A DNA stretch of 9,326 bases from Caldisericia bacterium (lineage in GTDB: Bacteria > Caldisericota > Caldisericia > UBA6126). Below are positions 1-6,121 of this stretch, piece by piece. The stretch spans positions 1 to 9,326 of the forward strand of contig JAQVYZ010000018.1 of NCBI GenBank assembly GCA_028708485.1, written 5' to 3'. The position numbers were made by a program, and so were the translations under genes. Below the pieces are notes generated by a model, which was not told where the DNA came from, ran no database searches, and saw nothing but the letters and a program-made list of their open reading frames with translations. Position 1 is the stretch's first letter. Each line of letters begins with the position of its first letter.

Positions 1-223
1 TATGAAAGAATCTTGTATCAAGCATGGATCGACCTTCTTGTAGAATAATTGGGTGTGCAAGATTATAAGATTTTATTTCCTCGTTTGACTTTTCAAGTGA
101 TACTAATACTGAGTCAACTTGAAAAGAATATTTTTCATGAAAACCATCTTCTGCTCTAGCAATGCTCATCAATGCAACAGAAAATATCATAAAACAAACT
201 AAAATCAATTTTAATCTAAACAT
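1..223 (-). CDS. Secreted protein with copper-amine-oxidase-N-like segment (3' end outside window)
   Basis: Partial gene: 74 codons are visible before the frame leaves the left edge. The ATG at 223 has a good ribosome binding site (AGAGGT, 7 nt upstream). Residues 1-23 form a signal peptide with a hydrophobic core and an A-R-A cleavage site before E-D. The mature part reads V-D-S-V-L-V-S-L, then H-P-I-I-L-Q-E-G-R-S-M-L-D-T-R-F-F. This resembles the start of the copper amine oxidase N-terminal-like domain (PF07833), whose pattern is roughly P-I-I-x-N-G-R-T-x-V-P-x-R-x-I. That family is common in extracellular Firmicutes proteins and usually has nothing to do with amine oxidation. The gene begins 27 nt after the stop of the 431-residue secreted protein, so the two are probably cotranscribed. 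The domain call is a motif judgement; the export signal is firm. Confidence 0.72.
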   Translation of the reverse strand, partial: MFRLKLILVCFMIFSVALMSIARAEDGFHEKYSFQVDSVLVSLEKSNEEIKSYNLAHPIILQEGRSMLDTRFFH

Positions 224-250
224 ATGTTTTACCTCTCTTCCATTTAATAT

Positions 251-1546
251 TTAAGGCCAAACTACCTCTCTTGAATTTATATGTCTATATCTAGCATATT
301 TTCCATCTTGATCTTTTCCCACAGGTGTTGGTTTTATAGTACTACCAAATAAAAATGTATAAGGTTTTTGCTCTCCATCTTCATCAAGATTACCGTTTTC
401 ATCAAATCTTGCATATTTTTCAATTGCATAATTTGGATCATTAACATTTTTTCCACAAACAAACCAGGCTCCTATTGGATTTGGATCTGTTCCATGAGGT
501 ATATAACCATGATCAGCCATCCATTGTAAAGAAACTTTGTTAGCTCCGTCTAGATCCCATGATAATCCATTTCGAGTTATCTTAAAACCTGAATATGTAC
601 CATCTGAATTTTTCAACCATATAATGGCATCAGCCGGTTCATCATCACTTGTATCAGTGGTACCTTTTGTATCCCATGCTTCGCCTTCATAATCACCTAA
701 TCCATTTTCTAAATCATTTGTCACTTCATTCATTATCTCTTCAATTTTATCTAAATCTGTCACTTCGGTCCATTCATCATCATCTATTTTACCATTCTTA
801 TTCTTATCTTCTCCAGTGTATACTTTTGGACCTGCTCCGTCTCCTTTGTCTTCTATCTTTATGTTCTTTCCTGCACTTGTTGTTCCGGTTAATTTAAATC
901 TGATTCGGTTTGTAGTATTTGTAACTTCTGTAGAATTTTTCGCATAATTACTCTCTGAATTATTGCCTTGTGTGTTCAGTCTGTCCCACTCTTCTTCAAG
1001 AAAGTCGGAAACATATTTATAACCCGTATACGTCAGTTCACCAACAAACAAAATTGAAAAATCTCCAATGACTGAATTCACATCAAATGGGTCATCCAAT
1101 TCGTGGTGTTCATACAATCTATAACCAGAACTACCATCATAGCAAAGCTGTAAAACCATTTTCCAGTCAAAATAGTTAACATAATACAGCTGAAAAGAGA
1201 ATTCTTGGTTTGATTGGATTGTAATGTTGTTAGTAATAATCGCCATTGCTGTGTTGTTCACATAATCCTGGTAGTCATCATCACCTGGATAATATTTTGC
1301 TTGTTCTCCGCTCTCATACTCTGGTAAACCATTACTATCAAACTTGTAAAAATTAACAATATCCTGACTATAATTTATCTCTAGAATTTTTACTGTTTCT
1401 TCGTCAATCTCAGTTTCAATAACGATGTCATAAGTTTGAGCTATTATCTTGTTAACTGGAATGCTAACAGAAAACAACACAAAAAATGACAAGAACAAAC
1501 AAATGCTTTTAAAGACTAACTTGCTGGTAAGATTCTTCGTTTTCAT
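251..1546 (-). CDS. Secreted protein with one EF-hand-type calcium loop, unknown function
   Basis: A 431-residue protein. The ATG at 1546 follows a GGAGAGA ribosome binding site about 5 nt upstream. Residues 1-36 form a signal peptide: K/R-rich start, a long hydrophobic core, and a likely cut after I-I-A-Q. There is no lipobox and no later membrane segment, so it should be released or cell-wall associated. The mature protein is strongly acidic and rich in Asp, Asn and Gly. Residues 247-258 fit a complete EF-hand loop: D247, N249, N251, G252, I254, D255 and E258 occupy the canonical positions, as in dockerins and other exported calcium-binding proteins. Only one such loop is clear; acidic D-E-N-G-N-L-D-E-D near 382-390 is looser. 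I do not recognise the overall family. It heads a short operon with the gene at 223, behind the promoter at 1613-1640. Confidence 0.85.
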   Translation of the reverse strand: MKTKNLTSKLVFKSICLFLSFFVLFSVSIPVNKIIAQTYDIVIETEIDEETVKILEINYSQDIVNFYKFDSNGLPEYESGEQAKYYPGDDDYQDYVNNTAMAIITNNITIQSNQEFSFQLYYVNYFDWKMVLQLCYDGSSGYRLYEHHELDDPFDVNSVIGDFSILFVGELTYTGYKYVSDFLEEEWDRLNTQGNNSESNYAKNSTEVTNTTNRIRFKLTGTTSAGKNIKIEDKGDGAGPKVYTGEDKNKNGKIDDDEWTEVTDLDKIEEIMNEVTNDLENGLGDYEGEAWDTKGTTDTSDDEPADAIIWLKNSDGTYSGFKITRNGLSWDLDGANKVSLQWMADHGYIPHGTDPNPIGAWFVCGKNVNDPNYAIEKYARFDENGNLDEDGEQKPYTFLFGSTIKPTPVGKDQDGKYARYRHINSREVVWP

Positions 1547-1612
1547 TTTATCTCTCCGCCAATTAATCTATTTTTGAAGCAAAAAGCAAAAGTGAAACTT
1601 ATCGGTAGATGT

Positions 1613-1640
1613 ATTTTATGAAAAAATATATATATGTCAA
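1613..1640 (-). promoter_or_regulatory. Sigma-70-type promoter for the secreted-protein operon
   Basis: On the minus strand a perfect -35 TTGACA (1640-1635) is followed after 16 nt by TAAAAT (1618-1613), five of six matches to the -10 consensus. The predicted transcript starts near 1606, giving an untranslated leader of about 60 nt before the ATG at 1546. The spacer is an AT run. This is the best promoter in the window by match to consensus. Confidence 0.7.
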
Positions 1641-1748
1641 TAATCATGTAATATTATTTTGAAATACAGTCCAGATCTTTCATCTCCTCTATCAAGATGT
1701 TCAAGTTCCACTTCCTCGGGTCTACCATTGGTTAATGCAATTCAAAAT

Positions 1749-1856
1749 TTATCGGGTAATTCCTTTTTCCTGCTGATTATTGACTGTCACGATTCCAGCA
1801 AGATCTTTGAAATCTGTAATCAGTTGGTTCCAATTTGTCTCCCTCTGCTCCACCAT
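1749..1856 (-). CDS. Small ORF of the repeated N-W-N-Q family, copy 1 (gene or relic)
   Basis: An open frame of 35 codons from ATG at 1856 to TAA at 1749, just downstream of the PQQ-like lipoprotein gene. The peptide contains T-N-W-N-Q-L-I-T-D-F-K-D-L-A-G-I and ends E-K-G-I-T-R. A second open frame at 7764-7868 encodes a closely similar peptide of the same length from the shared GTG codon, ending at the same point, and a decayed third copy lies at 6122-6245. Several differences between the open copies are synonymous, which suggests protein-level selection. There is no good ribosome binding site before the ATG, and a TAG lies four codons upstream in frame. It may be a true small gene or the preserved C-terminal end of a larger lost protein. 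Confidence 0.4.
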   Translation of the reverse strand: MVEQRETNWNQLITDFKDLAGIVTVNNQQEKGITR

Positions 1857-1873
1857 AAAATTTAGCTAAACAT

Positions 1874-1895
1874 AAAAAAGTGATACTTGATATCA
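1874..1895 (-). terminator. Weak hairpin plus T-tract at the end of the PQQ-like lipoprotein gene
   Basis: On the minus strand TGATA (1895-1891) and TATCA (1885-1881) form a 5-bp stem around a 5-nt loop, followed by C and six T (1879-1874). The TGA stop codon of the lipoprotein gene is the first part of the stem. The stem is all A/T except one pair, so termination would be weak at best. Confidence 0.33.
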
Positions 1896-3407
1896 TTCAA
1901 TTTGGTAAACCAGCACATTTGCTACTTGATCTGAATTAGTTATAAACACTTTTAAAAAGAGATTTTCATTGATTTTAAAAAAATCTGAATTATTAACCGA
2001 AGAGAAGTTATCGATTTTAATTTTTACTATCTTTCCATTTAGTAGATCCATTTTTGACAGCATTTGAGATTTTTCATCAAAAGAATAAAAAAATGATTTT
2101 GAGCAAGCTAATTTACTAGTAAATTCATTTTCTTTATCATCATATTCGAGATTGAATAAAGATTGCCATTTTCTTTGGCCAGATTTATAATCCAATGCTT
2201 CGAATTTATAATGGTATAATTCAGTTTTTTTGTCGTGTACTAATGGAGCAAACAATAAAAAACCATCTGCTGGAAGGAGTTGAAAATCATTCTCCACAGA
2301 TAGATCTTTTAATACCCACCTTGATTCACCGGTTTCCTTGTCGATGCAATGAAGATCAAATATGTACCGGTTGCCTTTTTTGGTTTTCCAAATTGGAATT
2401 ATAAATGCAGATATGATATCATTTTCTATATCACTTAATCCAATGTTTCCAGGTTTGGTCGATTCAAAACTTCCACCCATAGTGTATGGAAAGAAATCTC
2501 TATCAAAAGGAGTATCAGTCAAATATCTTTTCCATTGAAGAGTAAGCATATGATTATCTTGAATCAACCATTTAGCTATATATACTCCAGTTTTGTCTTG
2601 CCCCTCAATATATGCTGTATCTTTATCCCAGATAACACGCCTTCCAACCATTAATATCCACTGGGATTCCCACCAAGCATCTTTATCGTAAGAGCATAAT
2701 AATTCATTTAATTGCTCATTTCCTGATTTTGATTCTATAACAACATGCATTAAGCCTTTATCATAATCACAATAAATCAAATGAAAGAAATCATCTTTCT
2801 CAGTAACATCCAGGAATGGAAAAGGATAAAACTTCGTATTATCATCCCAACCAAAACCCCAGATATTTTCAGCTGTTTTGTTTTGTGCAGCAATCGAATA
2901 TGTGCCTCCCGTTGATCCTGTTATAATTCGGTAAAGATTATTTTGACTGAAAAAAAAAGGTTCCGAGGAATCATAAAGTTCTTTTGTATCAATCTTTTTT
3001 AACGTTTTCTTGTCAAAAAATGTTGTTTTAATACTGATCCGACTTGAATAACTATCTAAAACTATATTATCTAAAAATACATTTACATCCTGTAGATATG
3101 AAAAATCAAACAACGTCTCCATGTTTTGTAAGATTGTGGTGTTTTGAGTGTTAGAATTATAGGTAAGTAAAATACCTGGGTTAGAGATGATATAAACATT
3201 TTCCAGATCAGAAGCAACTTGAAATCGGATTTTATCTTCTTCATATTTGATTGGATATGAAGAATTTTGGATAGTAGAAAGAGCATCTAGCAGTAAAGTT
3301 GCTTTGATTTCAATTTGCGTATTCATTTTATTACAACTGGATAAGCTTAAAATAACGAAATTAAGCATCACTATTAGAACAACTGACTTAATTAATTTTC
3401 TTCTCAT
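1893..3407 (-). CDS. Putative lipoprotein with PQQ-like beta-propeller repeats
   Basis: A 504-residue protein. Residues 1-24 are a lipoprotein signal peptide (R-R-K start, hydrophobic core) ending in lipobox L-S-S-C with C25 as the lipidated residue, so it should be membrane-anchored and face outward. The body shows degenerate repeats of the PQQ-like/quinoprotein propeller type, in which a strand ending in D is followed by K-x-x-G-x-x-x-W: I-D-K-E-T-G-E-S-R-W at 355-364, L-D-Y-K-S-G-Q-R-K-W at 405-414, and weaker ones near 128-142 and 453-464. Such domains bind proteins or sugars; nothing points to PQQ binding or enzymatic activity. The ATG at 3407 lies 7 nt after the stop of the HicB-type gene and has no strong ribosome binding site, so translation may depend on the upstream gene. 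Confidence 0.83.
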   Translation of the reverse strand: MRRKLIKSVVLIVMLNFVILSLSSCNKMNTQIEIKATLLLDALSTIQNSSYPIKYEEDKIRFQVASDLENVYIISNPGILLTYNSNTQNTTILQNMETLFDFSYLQDVNVFLDNIVLDSYSSRISIKTTFFDKKTLKKIDTKELYDSSEPFFFSQNNLYRIITGSTGGTYSIAAQNKTAENIWGFGWDDNTKFYPFPFLDVTEKDDFFHLIYCDYDKGLMHVVIESKSGNEQLNELLCSYDKDAWWESQWILMVGRRVIWDKDTAYIEGQDKTGVYIAKWLIQDNHMLTLQWKRYLTDTPFDRDFFPYTMGGSFESTKPGNIGLSDIENDIISAFIIPIWKTKKGNRYIFDLHCIDKETGESRWVLKDLSVENDFQLLPADGFLLFAPLVHDKKTELYHYKFEALDYKSGQRKWQSLFNLEYDDKENEFTSKLACSKSFFYSFDEKSQMLSKMDLLNGKIVKIKIDNFSSVNNSDFFKINENLFLKVFITNSDQVANVLVYQIE

Positions 3408-3414
3408 TTGCTTT

Positions 3415-3642
3415 TTAGCCTAAGTTAGGAATTTGCTGAAGACCAATAAATTCCGGTAATATTTCTCTGTCTTTTACATCCATCTCTTCCAAGCACAAAT
3501 CTACTACTTCTTTAAGCTTTACGATGAGTTGATCAATCGAATCCGCCTGAGTATGAGCTCCAGGGATTCCTGGGACAATTCCTACATAACTATTTGTTTC
3601 AGTATCTTTTTCTATATAGGCAGTTAAATATTTTTTTGTCAT
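3415..3642 (-). CDS. HicB-type antitoxin-like protein, no HicA partner seen
   Basis: A 75-residue protein. ATG at 3642 is preferred over an upstream in-frame TTG at 3660 because GGGGAG lies 8 nt before it. The N-terminal half is the single HicB fold (UPF0150 family): a first strand Y-L-T-A-Y-I, then Y-V-G-I-V-P-G-I-P-G-A-H-T-Q-A at 19-33, and a helix D-Q-L-I-V-K-L-K-E-V-V-D-L at 37-49. The tail L-P-E-F-I-G-L-Q-Q-I is typical of short HicB forms without a DNA-binding domain. HicB proteins normally neutralise the mRNA-cleaving toxin HicA encoded next to them. No HicA-like frame lies on either side: downstream is the lipoprotein gene after 7 nt and upstream is decayed sequence. It is either an orphan or a protein with another role. 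The family assignment is strong; the function is not. Confidence 0.82.
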   Translation of the reverse strand: MTKKYLTAYIEKDTETNSYVGIVPGIPGAHTQADSIDQLIVKLKEVVDLCLEEMDVKDREILPEFIGLQQIPNLG

Positions 3643-3732
3643 TTGTTTTGCTCCCCGCAATATATTTAGAACCTTATACTATCTAATAATCCAGAATTAT
3701 CAACTGAATAAACTCCCATGGGTCTCTAAAAT

Positions 3733-3926
3733 CTATCTCTCATAGGTTCCAATTTTTTTGTATTCAACTAGTTGATGCTCCACGCTAATAAACTTCTCTT
3801 TCATATCTGTAAAATCACAACCGACATATTTTGTATAAATTTGTAAGGTAGTACTTGACATATTTGCAGAATTTTCAACTTAATTTGTTCTTTCTTGAAC
3901 CGCTTGATATCTGAATCAGTAATCAT
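3733..3926 (-). pseudogene. Frameshifted small ORF overlapping the 57-residue ORF upstream
   Basis: ATG at 3926 overlaps the TGA of the preceding ORF in an ATGA junction, the usual sign of translational coupling. The first frame encodes M-I-T-D-S-D-I-K-R-F-K-K-E-Q-I-K-L and then becomes poor. From about 3877 the next frame continues plausibly (E-N-S-A-N-M-S-S-T-T, then C-D-F-T-D-M-K-E-K-F, ending K-I-G-T-Y-E-R) to TAG at 3733. Restoring one base near 3877 would give a single 64-residue protein. I do not recognise it. The two-gene overlap of small charged proteins resembles a toxin-antitoxin pair in architecture only. A start at the internal ATG of the second frame is an alternative. Confidence 0.45.
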
Positions 3927-4096
3927 TTATTCTGAAATGAATTAAGAATAGCTTCCTTTTCAGGATCTCTTGGTTTTTTTCGTCCTCGGGTAAAACTGGA
4001 ATCTGATTCAACAAAATCCTTAATCTTTTTATCAATAGAACGAATTCTTTTACTATTGCTTACTTTTTTAATCTGACTTAATTTTAATTTTTTCAT
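3923..4096 (-). CDS. Small, very basic protein of unknown function
   Basis: A 57-residue ORF from ATG at 4096 to TGA at 3923, with a weak ribosome binding site (AAGAG about 5 nt upstream). It begins M-K-K-L-K-L-S-Q-I-K-K and contains S-F-T-R-G-R-K-K-P-R-D-P-E-K-E-A. It is rich in Lys and Arg, mostly helical in appearance, and has no membrane segment. The strong positive charge would suit nucleic-acid or protein binding, as in small antitoxins, but no family motif is recognised. It overlaps the next ORF by 4 nt (ATGA), which supports real translation at least in the past. The partner ORF appears frameshifted, so this may be the surviving half of a broken pair. Confidence 0.45.
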   Translation of the reverse strand: MKKLKLSQIKKVSNSKRIRSIDKKIKDFVESDSSFTRGRKKPRDPEKEAILNSFQNK

Positions 4097-4212
4097 ATTA
4101 CTCTTATGTTAAGTATACAAAGAAACAAAAATAGTTCATAGATTCTATTCATTCTGTTTCAGAAATTTTAACTTATCATATTACAATAAGAACTTGATCG
4201 AAAAGAGCTCCA

Positions 4213-4360
4213 GCGGAAGGAATTTCAAAACTTTTTCTTGATAAGAAACCATCATTTCATGCAATGCATCTTTTAGTAATTCTCTGCAATCTCAAATGGT
4301 TTTTATCTCAGTGATGACTTCAGGCAAGTCATGGGGAGATAGCCGTGTTGTGCAATATGC
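4213..4360 (-). pseudogene. HicB-like relic, copy 1
   Basis: The frame beginning after a TAG at 4361-4363 reads A-Y-C-T-T-R-L-S-P-H-D-L-P-E-V-I-T-E, then K-T-I, an in-frame TGA at 4292-4294, and C-R-E-L-L-K-D-A-L-H-E-M-M-V-S-Y-Q-E-K. The D-L-P-E-V-I-T-E and K-D-A-L-H-E segments match the HicB core, where a central L-P-x-x-x-T-x-G is followed by a helix. It lacks the N-terminal strand and a start codon, is interrupted by a stop, and shifts frame after Y-Q-E-K relative to the copy at 8295-8513. It is certainly non-functional as a protein. Confidence 0.65.
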
Positions 4361-4409
4361 CTAGAGGAACCGTCAAATCAACTATATTCCGGGCAAAAAA
4401 GCAGTTATA
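4214..4409. repeat. 3' duplicated block, copy 1
   Basis: This block matches 8366-8562 in the same orientation. It carries the last codons of the ancestral OB-fold gene (on the minus strand, frame I-T-A-F-L-P-G-I then TAG) and the HicB relic. Within it, 4317-4393 differs from 8470-8546 at only one of 77 positions, while the flanking relic sequence has many substitutions. Confidence 0.85.
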
Positions 4410-4417
4410 ACCTATCG

Positions 4418-5041
4418 CTACGGAGTAATCGAGATCGAGTATAATATTACTTCGCAATTATCTACTAGGATATTGGTATCAAAAGCTGTAATTGTCCCCT
4501 TAATTAAATGTGTCTCCCCTTCTTGAAGAATATCAAGATAGCCTTTATCTGTATAAAATAAGCAATTCACAGAAGAATCAGAAGCCTTCCTACCATCAGT
4601 AAGAGTAATTAACGTGATTTCTTTCAAAAATGCTCCACTGCTGTCCTCAACAATCCATTTACTTTTACTATCCATCATACCGGTAAAAAGATATTCTTTC
4701 CCAAAATATTTCTCTTTTGCATTCACTTCATTTTCTTTGAATGCTTGATAGAGTGTTTTTATATCAATGGAGGGTAAAGATTCAATTTGTTTTCTTTTTA
4801 CATCGTCTTTTCCATTGTCTTTACTTGCTATAAAAAGTTTGTTCACATCAATGGAGGGTAAAGATTCACCATTATTATTGTGATCTGGGTAAAATTTTAG
4901 TGTTATAAAAGTCGCATGTTTCCTCCTGTTCATTACACCAAAAATACCCGTTGATATAATTATTAAACCGACAATCACCATCAGCGTAATGAACCACCAT
5001 TGTTCGTGCCATGGTTTTTTTATTTTTTCTAATTCTTCCAA
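4418..5041 (-). CDS. Membrane-anchored OB-fold (tRNA_anti-like) protein, copy 1
   Basis: A 207-residue protein. The start is TTG at 5041, with AGGAG 6 nt upstream; the in-frame region before it is excluded because the -10 box overlaps the only upstream ATG. Residues 1-16 are a short cytoplasmic segment (E-K-I-K-K-P-W-H-E-Q-W-W) followed by one membrane helix at 17-37. The exported part ends in a region resembling the OB-fold tRNA_anti-like family (PF12869): I-K-T-L-Y-Q-A-F-K-E-N at 94-104, K-Y-F-G-K-E-Y-L-F-T-G at 111-121, V-N-C-L-F-Y at 158-163, G-E-T-H-L-I-K-G at 175-182 and a final D-N-C. In that family A-x-x-L-x-x-x-Y-x-x-N precedes the barrel. Residues 59-86 duplicate the following 28. 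The TAG at 4418 comes about a dozen codons before the stop position shared with copy 2, so the C-terminus is shortened. Confidence 0.78.
   Translation of the reverse strand: MEELEKIKKPWHEQWWFITLMVIVGLIIISTGIFGVMNRRKHATFITLKFYPDHNNNGESLPSIDVNKLFIASKDNGKDDVKRKQIESLPSIDIKTLYQAFKENEVNAKEKYFGKEYLFTGMMDSKSKWIVEDSSGAFLKEITLITLTDGRKASDSSVNCLFYTDKGYLDILQEGETHLIKGTITAFDTNILVDNCEVILYSISITP
4763..4930. repeat. In-frame 84-bp tandem duplication inside OB-fold copy 1
   Basis: The sequence atcaatggagggtaaagatt occurs at 4763 and again at 4847, 84 bp (28 codons) apart. In the protein it gives E-S-L-P-S-I-D-V-N-K-L-F at 59-70 and E-S-L-P-S-I-D-I-K-T-L-Y at 87-98. The rest of each unit has diverged, so the limits given are approximate. 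OB-fold copy 2 has a single unit. Confidence 0.7.
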
Positions 5042-5108
5042 TGCAATCTCCTGAGATATTTTTTTTCATTATAACCCGAAAAAACAAAACCCCCAACCAA
5101 ACCTTAAC
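4986..5108. repeat. 5' duplicated block, copy 1 (promoter and first 18 codons of the OB-fold gene)
   Basis: Nearly identical to 9037-9157. It covers the -35 and -10 boxes, the ribosome binding site and the codons for the first 18 residues. The differences are about half a dozen substitutions, one extra T in the T-run at 5060-5066 and one extra C near 5103. Similarity falls away sharply on both sides. Confidence 0.88.
5068..5096 (-). promoter_or_regulatory. Promoter of OB-fold copy 1
   Basis: On the minus strand TTGGGG (5096-5091), exactly 17 nt, then a perfect TATAAT (5073-5068). The same elements and spacing are preserved in the paralogue at 9118-9146 although the spacer has changed. Predicted start near 5061, leaving a leader of about 20 nt with AGGAG at 5052-5048 before the TTG at 5041. 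Confidence 0.7.
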
Positions 5109-5168
5109 TTTATTTAGACGAACACTTTTAAGATGTTGCCATTTTAAGGGCAAAGCTATGGATTAAAT

Positions 5169-6059
5169 TCACTTTTTATGGTTTAAATGTTTTTTTTCAA
5201 ACCACAACAAAACAAAACTGATTGAAAGTAAAAGAATCCCAATGATTACAAGCATTAGCCAATACTCAACACAAAAGAAATATATTGAATTTAAAATAAT
5301 CAATACTAAAAGAATATAATCCCAATAGAACTGGTTATTTTTATGTAATACCATTTTTGGGTCAGTATCCGAATTGATTATTTTATAGGTTTTAAGACCT
5401 GTAAATTCAAGGTCACCACAATATTTTCTATCTATAAGAAGCTTATTATTCTGCAATCGAATAAAGTATATGTATTTGTATCCATTTGATCCACCCTCGC
5501 TGGTGCTTTGAATCCATATTCTGTCTCGAAATCTCGCACTTACGAAGTATTCTGTGAAATGACTAGAAATCCATCCCAGTTCTCTTTCCTCTAATAAAGT
5601 TAGAGTAGAGTTAAACAAATAGAGGGTGTCAGGATAGAAAAACTCCTCACTAAATCTTTTACCCCCAATCACTAAGACTCTTTCCTCTCCTTGAGATTCA
5701 AGTAAAAAAACAGTTTCAATTTTAGCCGATTCAGGAAAATTCTTTTCTACCAGTTGTTGCTTATATTTTGATGTTTTTAAAAAGTATTCATTTACTTCCT
5801 GAGGAAGGTTTGGTTCTGGTTTGGTAAGGATTCTATCAAAGATCGGGTGCTCTAGAAATATAACAACAGGATCAGAAGATATATAGAGTTCGTAAGGTAT
5901 GTTGTCGGTCATAATGATAGGTTCAGATTTACTTTTGTTGGTTAAGTTATTACTACAGCCTGCTAAATTCGGATTGAGCAATAAAAAAGTTAAAAGTGCA
6001 ATCAGAAAGTAAAAGTAATAAAAGTTCGATTTCTTTTGTGAACTTAAAAAATAATTCAT
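5169..6059 (-). CDS. Putative lipoprotein with C-terminal transmembrane hairpin, unknown function
   Basis: A 296-residue protein from ATG at 6059, chosen over the in-frame TTG six codons upstream because AAGAGA lies about 8 nt before the ATG. Residues 15-34 are hydrophobic and end in a good lipobox L-A-G-C, with C35 as the lipidated residue. The exported part (36-245) has alternating strands and no motif I recognise. Near the end are two hydrophobic helices (about 246-263 and 266-286) followed by a basic tail E-K-K-H-L-N-H-K-K. A protein with an N-terminal lipid anchor and a C-terminal helical hairpin is an uncommon arrangement. It precedes OB-fold copy 1 in transcription order, but that gene has its own promoter about 75 nt downstream. 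Promoter for this gene: none convincing; the decayed small ORF at 6122-6245 lies upstream. Confidence 0.78.
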   Translation of the reverse strand: MNYFLSSQKKSNFYYFYFLIALLTFLLLNPNLAGCSNNLTNKSKSEPIIMTDNIPYELYISSDPVVIFLEHPIFDRILTKPEPNLPQEVNEYFLKTSKYKQQLVEKNFPESAKIETVFLLESQGEERVLVIGGKRFSEEFFYPDTLYLFNSTLTLLEERELGWISSHFTEYFVSARFRDRIWIQSTSEGGSNGYKYIYFIRLQNNKLLIDRKYCGDLEFTGLKTYKIINSDTDPKMVLHKNNQFYWDYILLVLIILNSIYFFCVEYWLMLVIIGILLLSISFVLLWFEKKHLNHKK

Positions 6060-6121
6060 AATTTTATCTCTTTTCAATCGTCTTTAAATATCACTCTATT
6101 CTATGATTTTAATCCATCTTA

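Larger units (their letters stand above)
3661..4417. other. Gene-poor stretch of small ORFs and relics
   Basis: This interval holds the 57-residue ORF and its frameshifted partner (3733-4096), about 115 nt of AT-rich DNA with no recognisable feature (4097-4213), and the 3' repeat block with a HicB relic (4214-4409). The 72 nt before the HicB-type gene contain only a poor promoter-like TATAAG near 3670 without a well-spaced -35. Confidence 0.6.

Noticed and set aside
649..897. Plus-strand ORF rich in Leu and His
   Set aside because: Antisense to the secreted EF-hand protein; low-complexity composition and no domain pattern.
1659..1865. Plus-strand 68-codon ORF between two genes
   Set aside because: It is the reverse complement of the N-W-N-Q repeat, whose minus-strand frame is the one conserved between copies.
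2195..2404. Plus-strand ORF
   Set aside because: Lies inside the PQQ-like lipoprotein gene in antisense with no supporting features.
3083..3286. Minus-strand alternative frame of 67 codons
   Set aside because: Shadow of the lipoprotein gene, which has signal peptide and repeats in its own frame.
4875..5153. Minus-strand 92-codon ORF overlapping OB-fold copy 1
   Set aside because: It runs through the promoter and enters a wrong frame after the extra base in the A-run; the W-H-E-Q-W-W frame is the one shared with copy 2.
5136..5156. Inverted repeat ttgcc...ggcaa as a terminator
   Set aside because: Five-bp stem with a loop of about eight and no T-tract on the transcribed strand.
5169..5205. 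ggttt...aaacc hairpin at the end of the 296-residue lipoprotein gene
   Set aside because: Short stem inside the coding sequence and no T-run follows in the direction of transcription.
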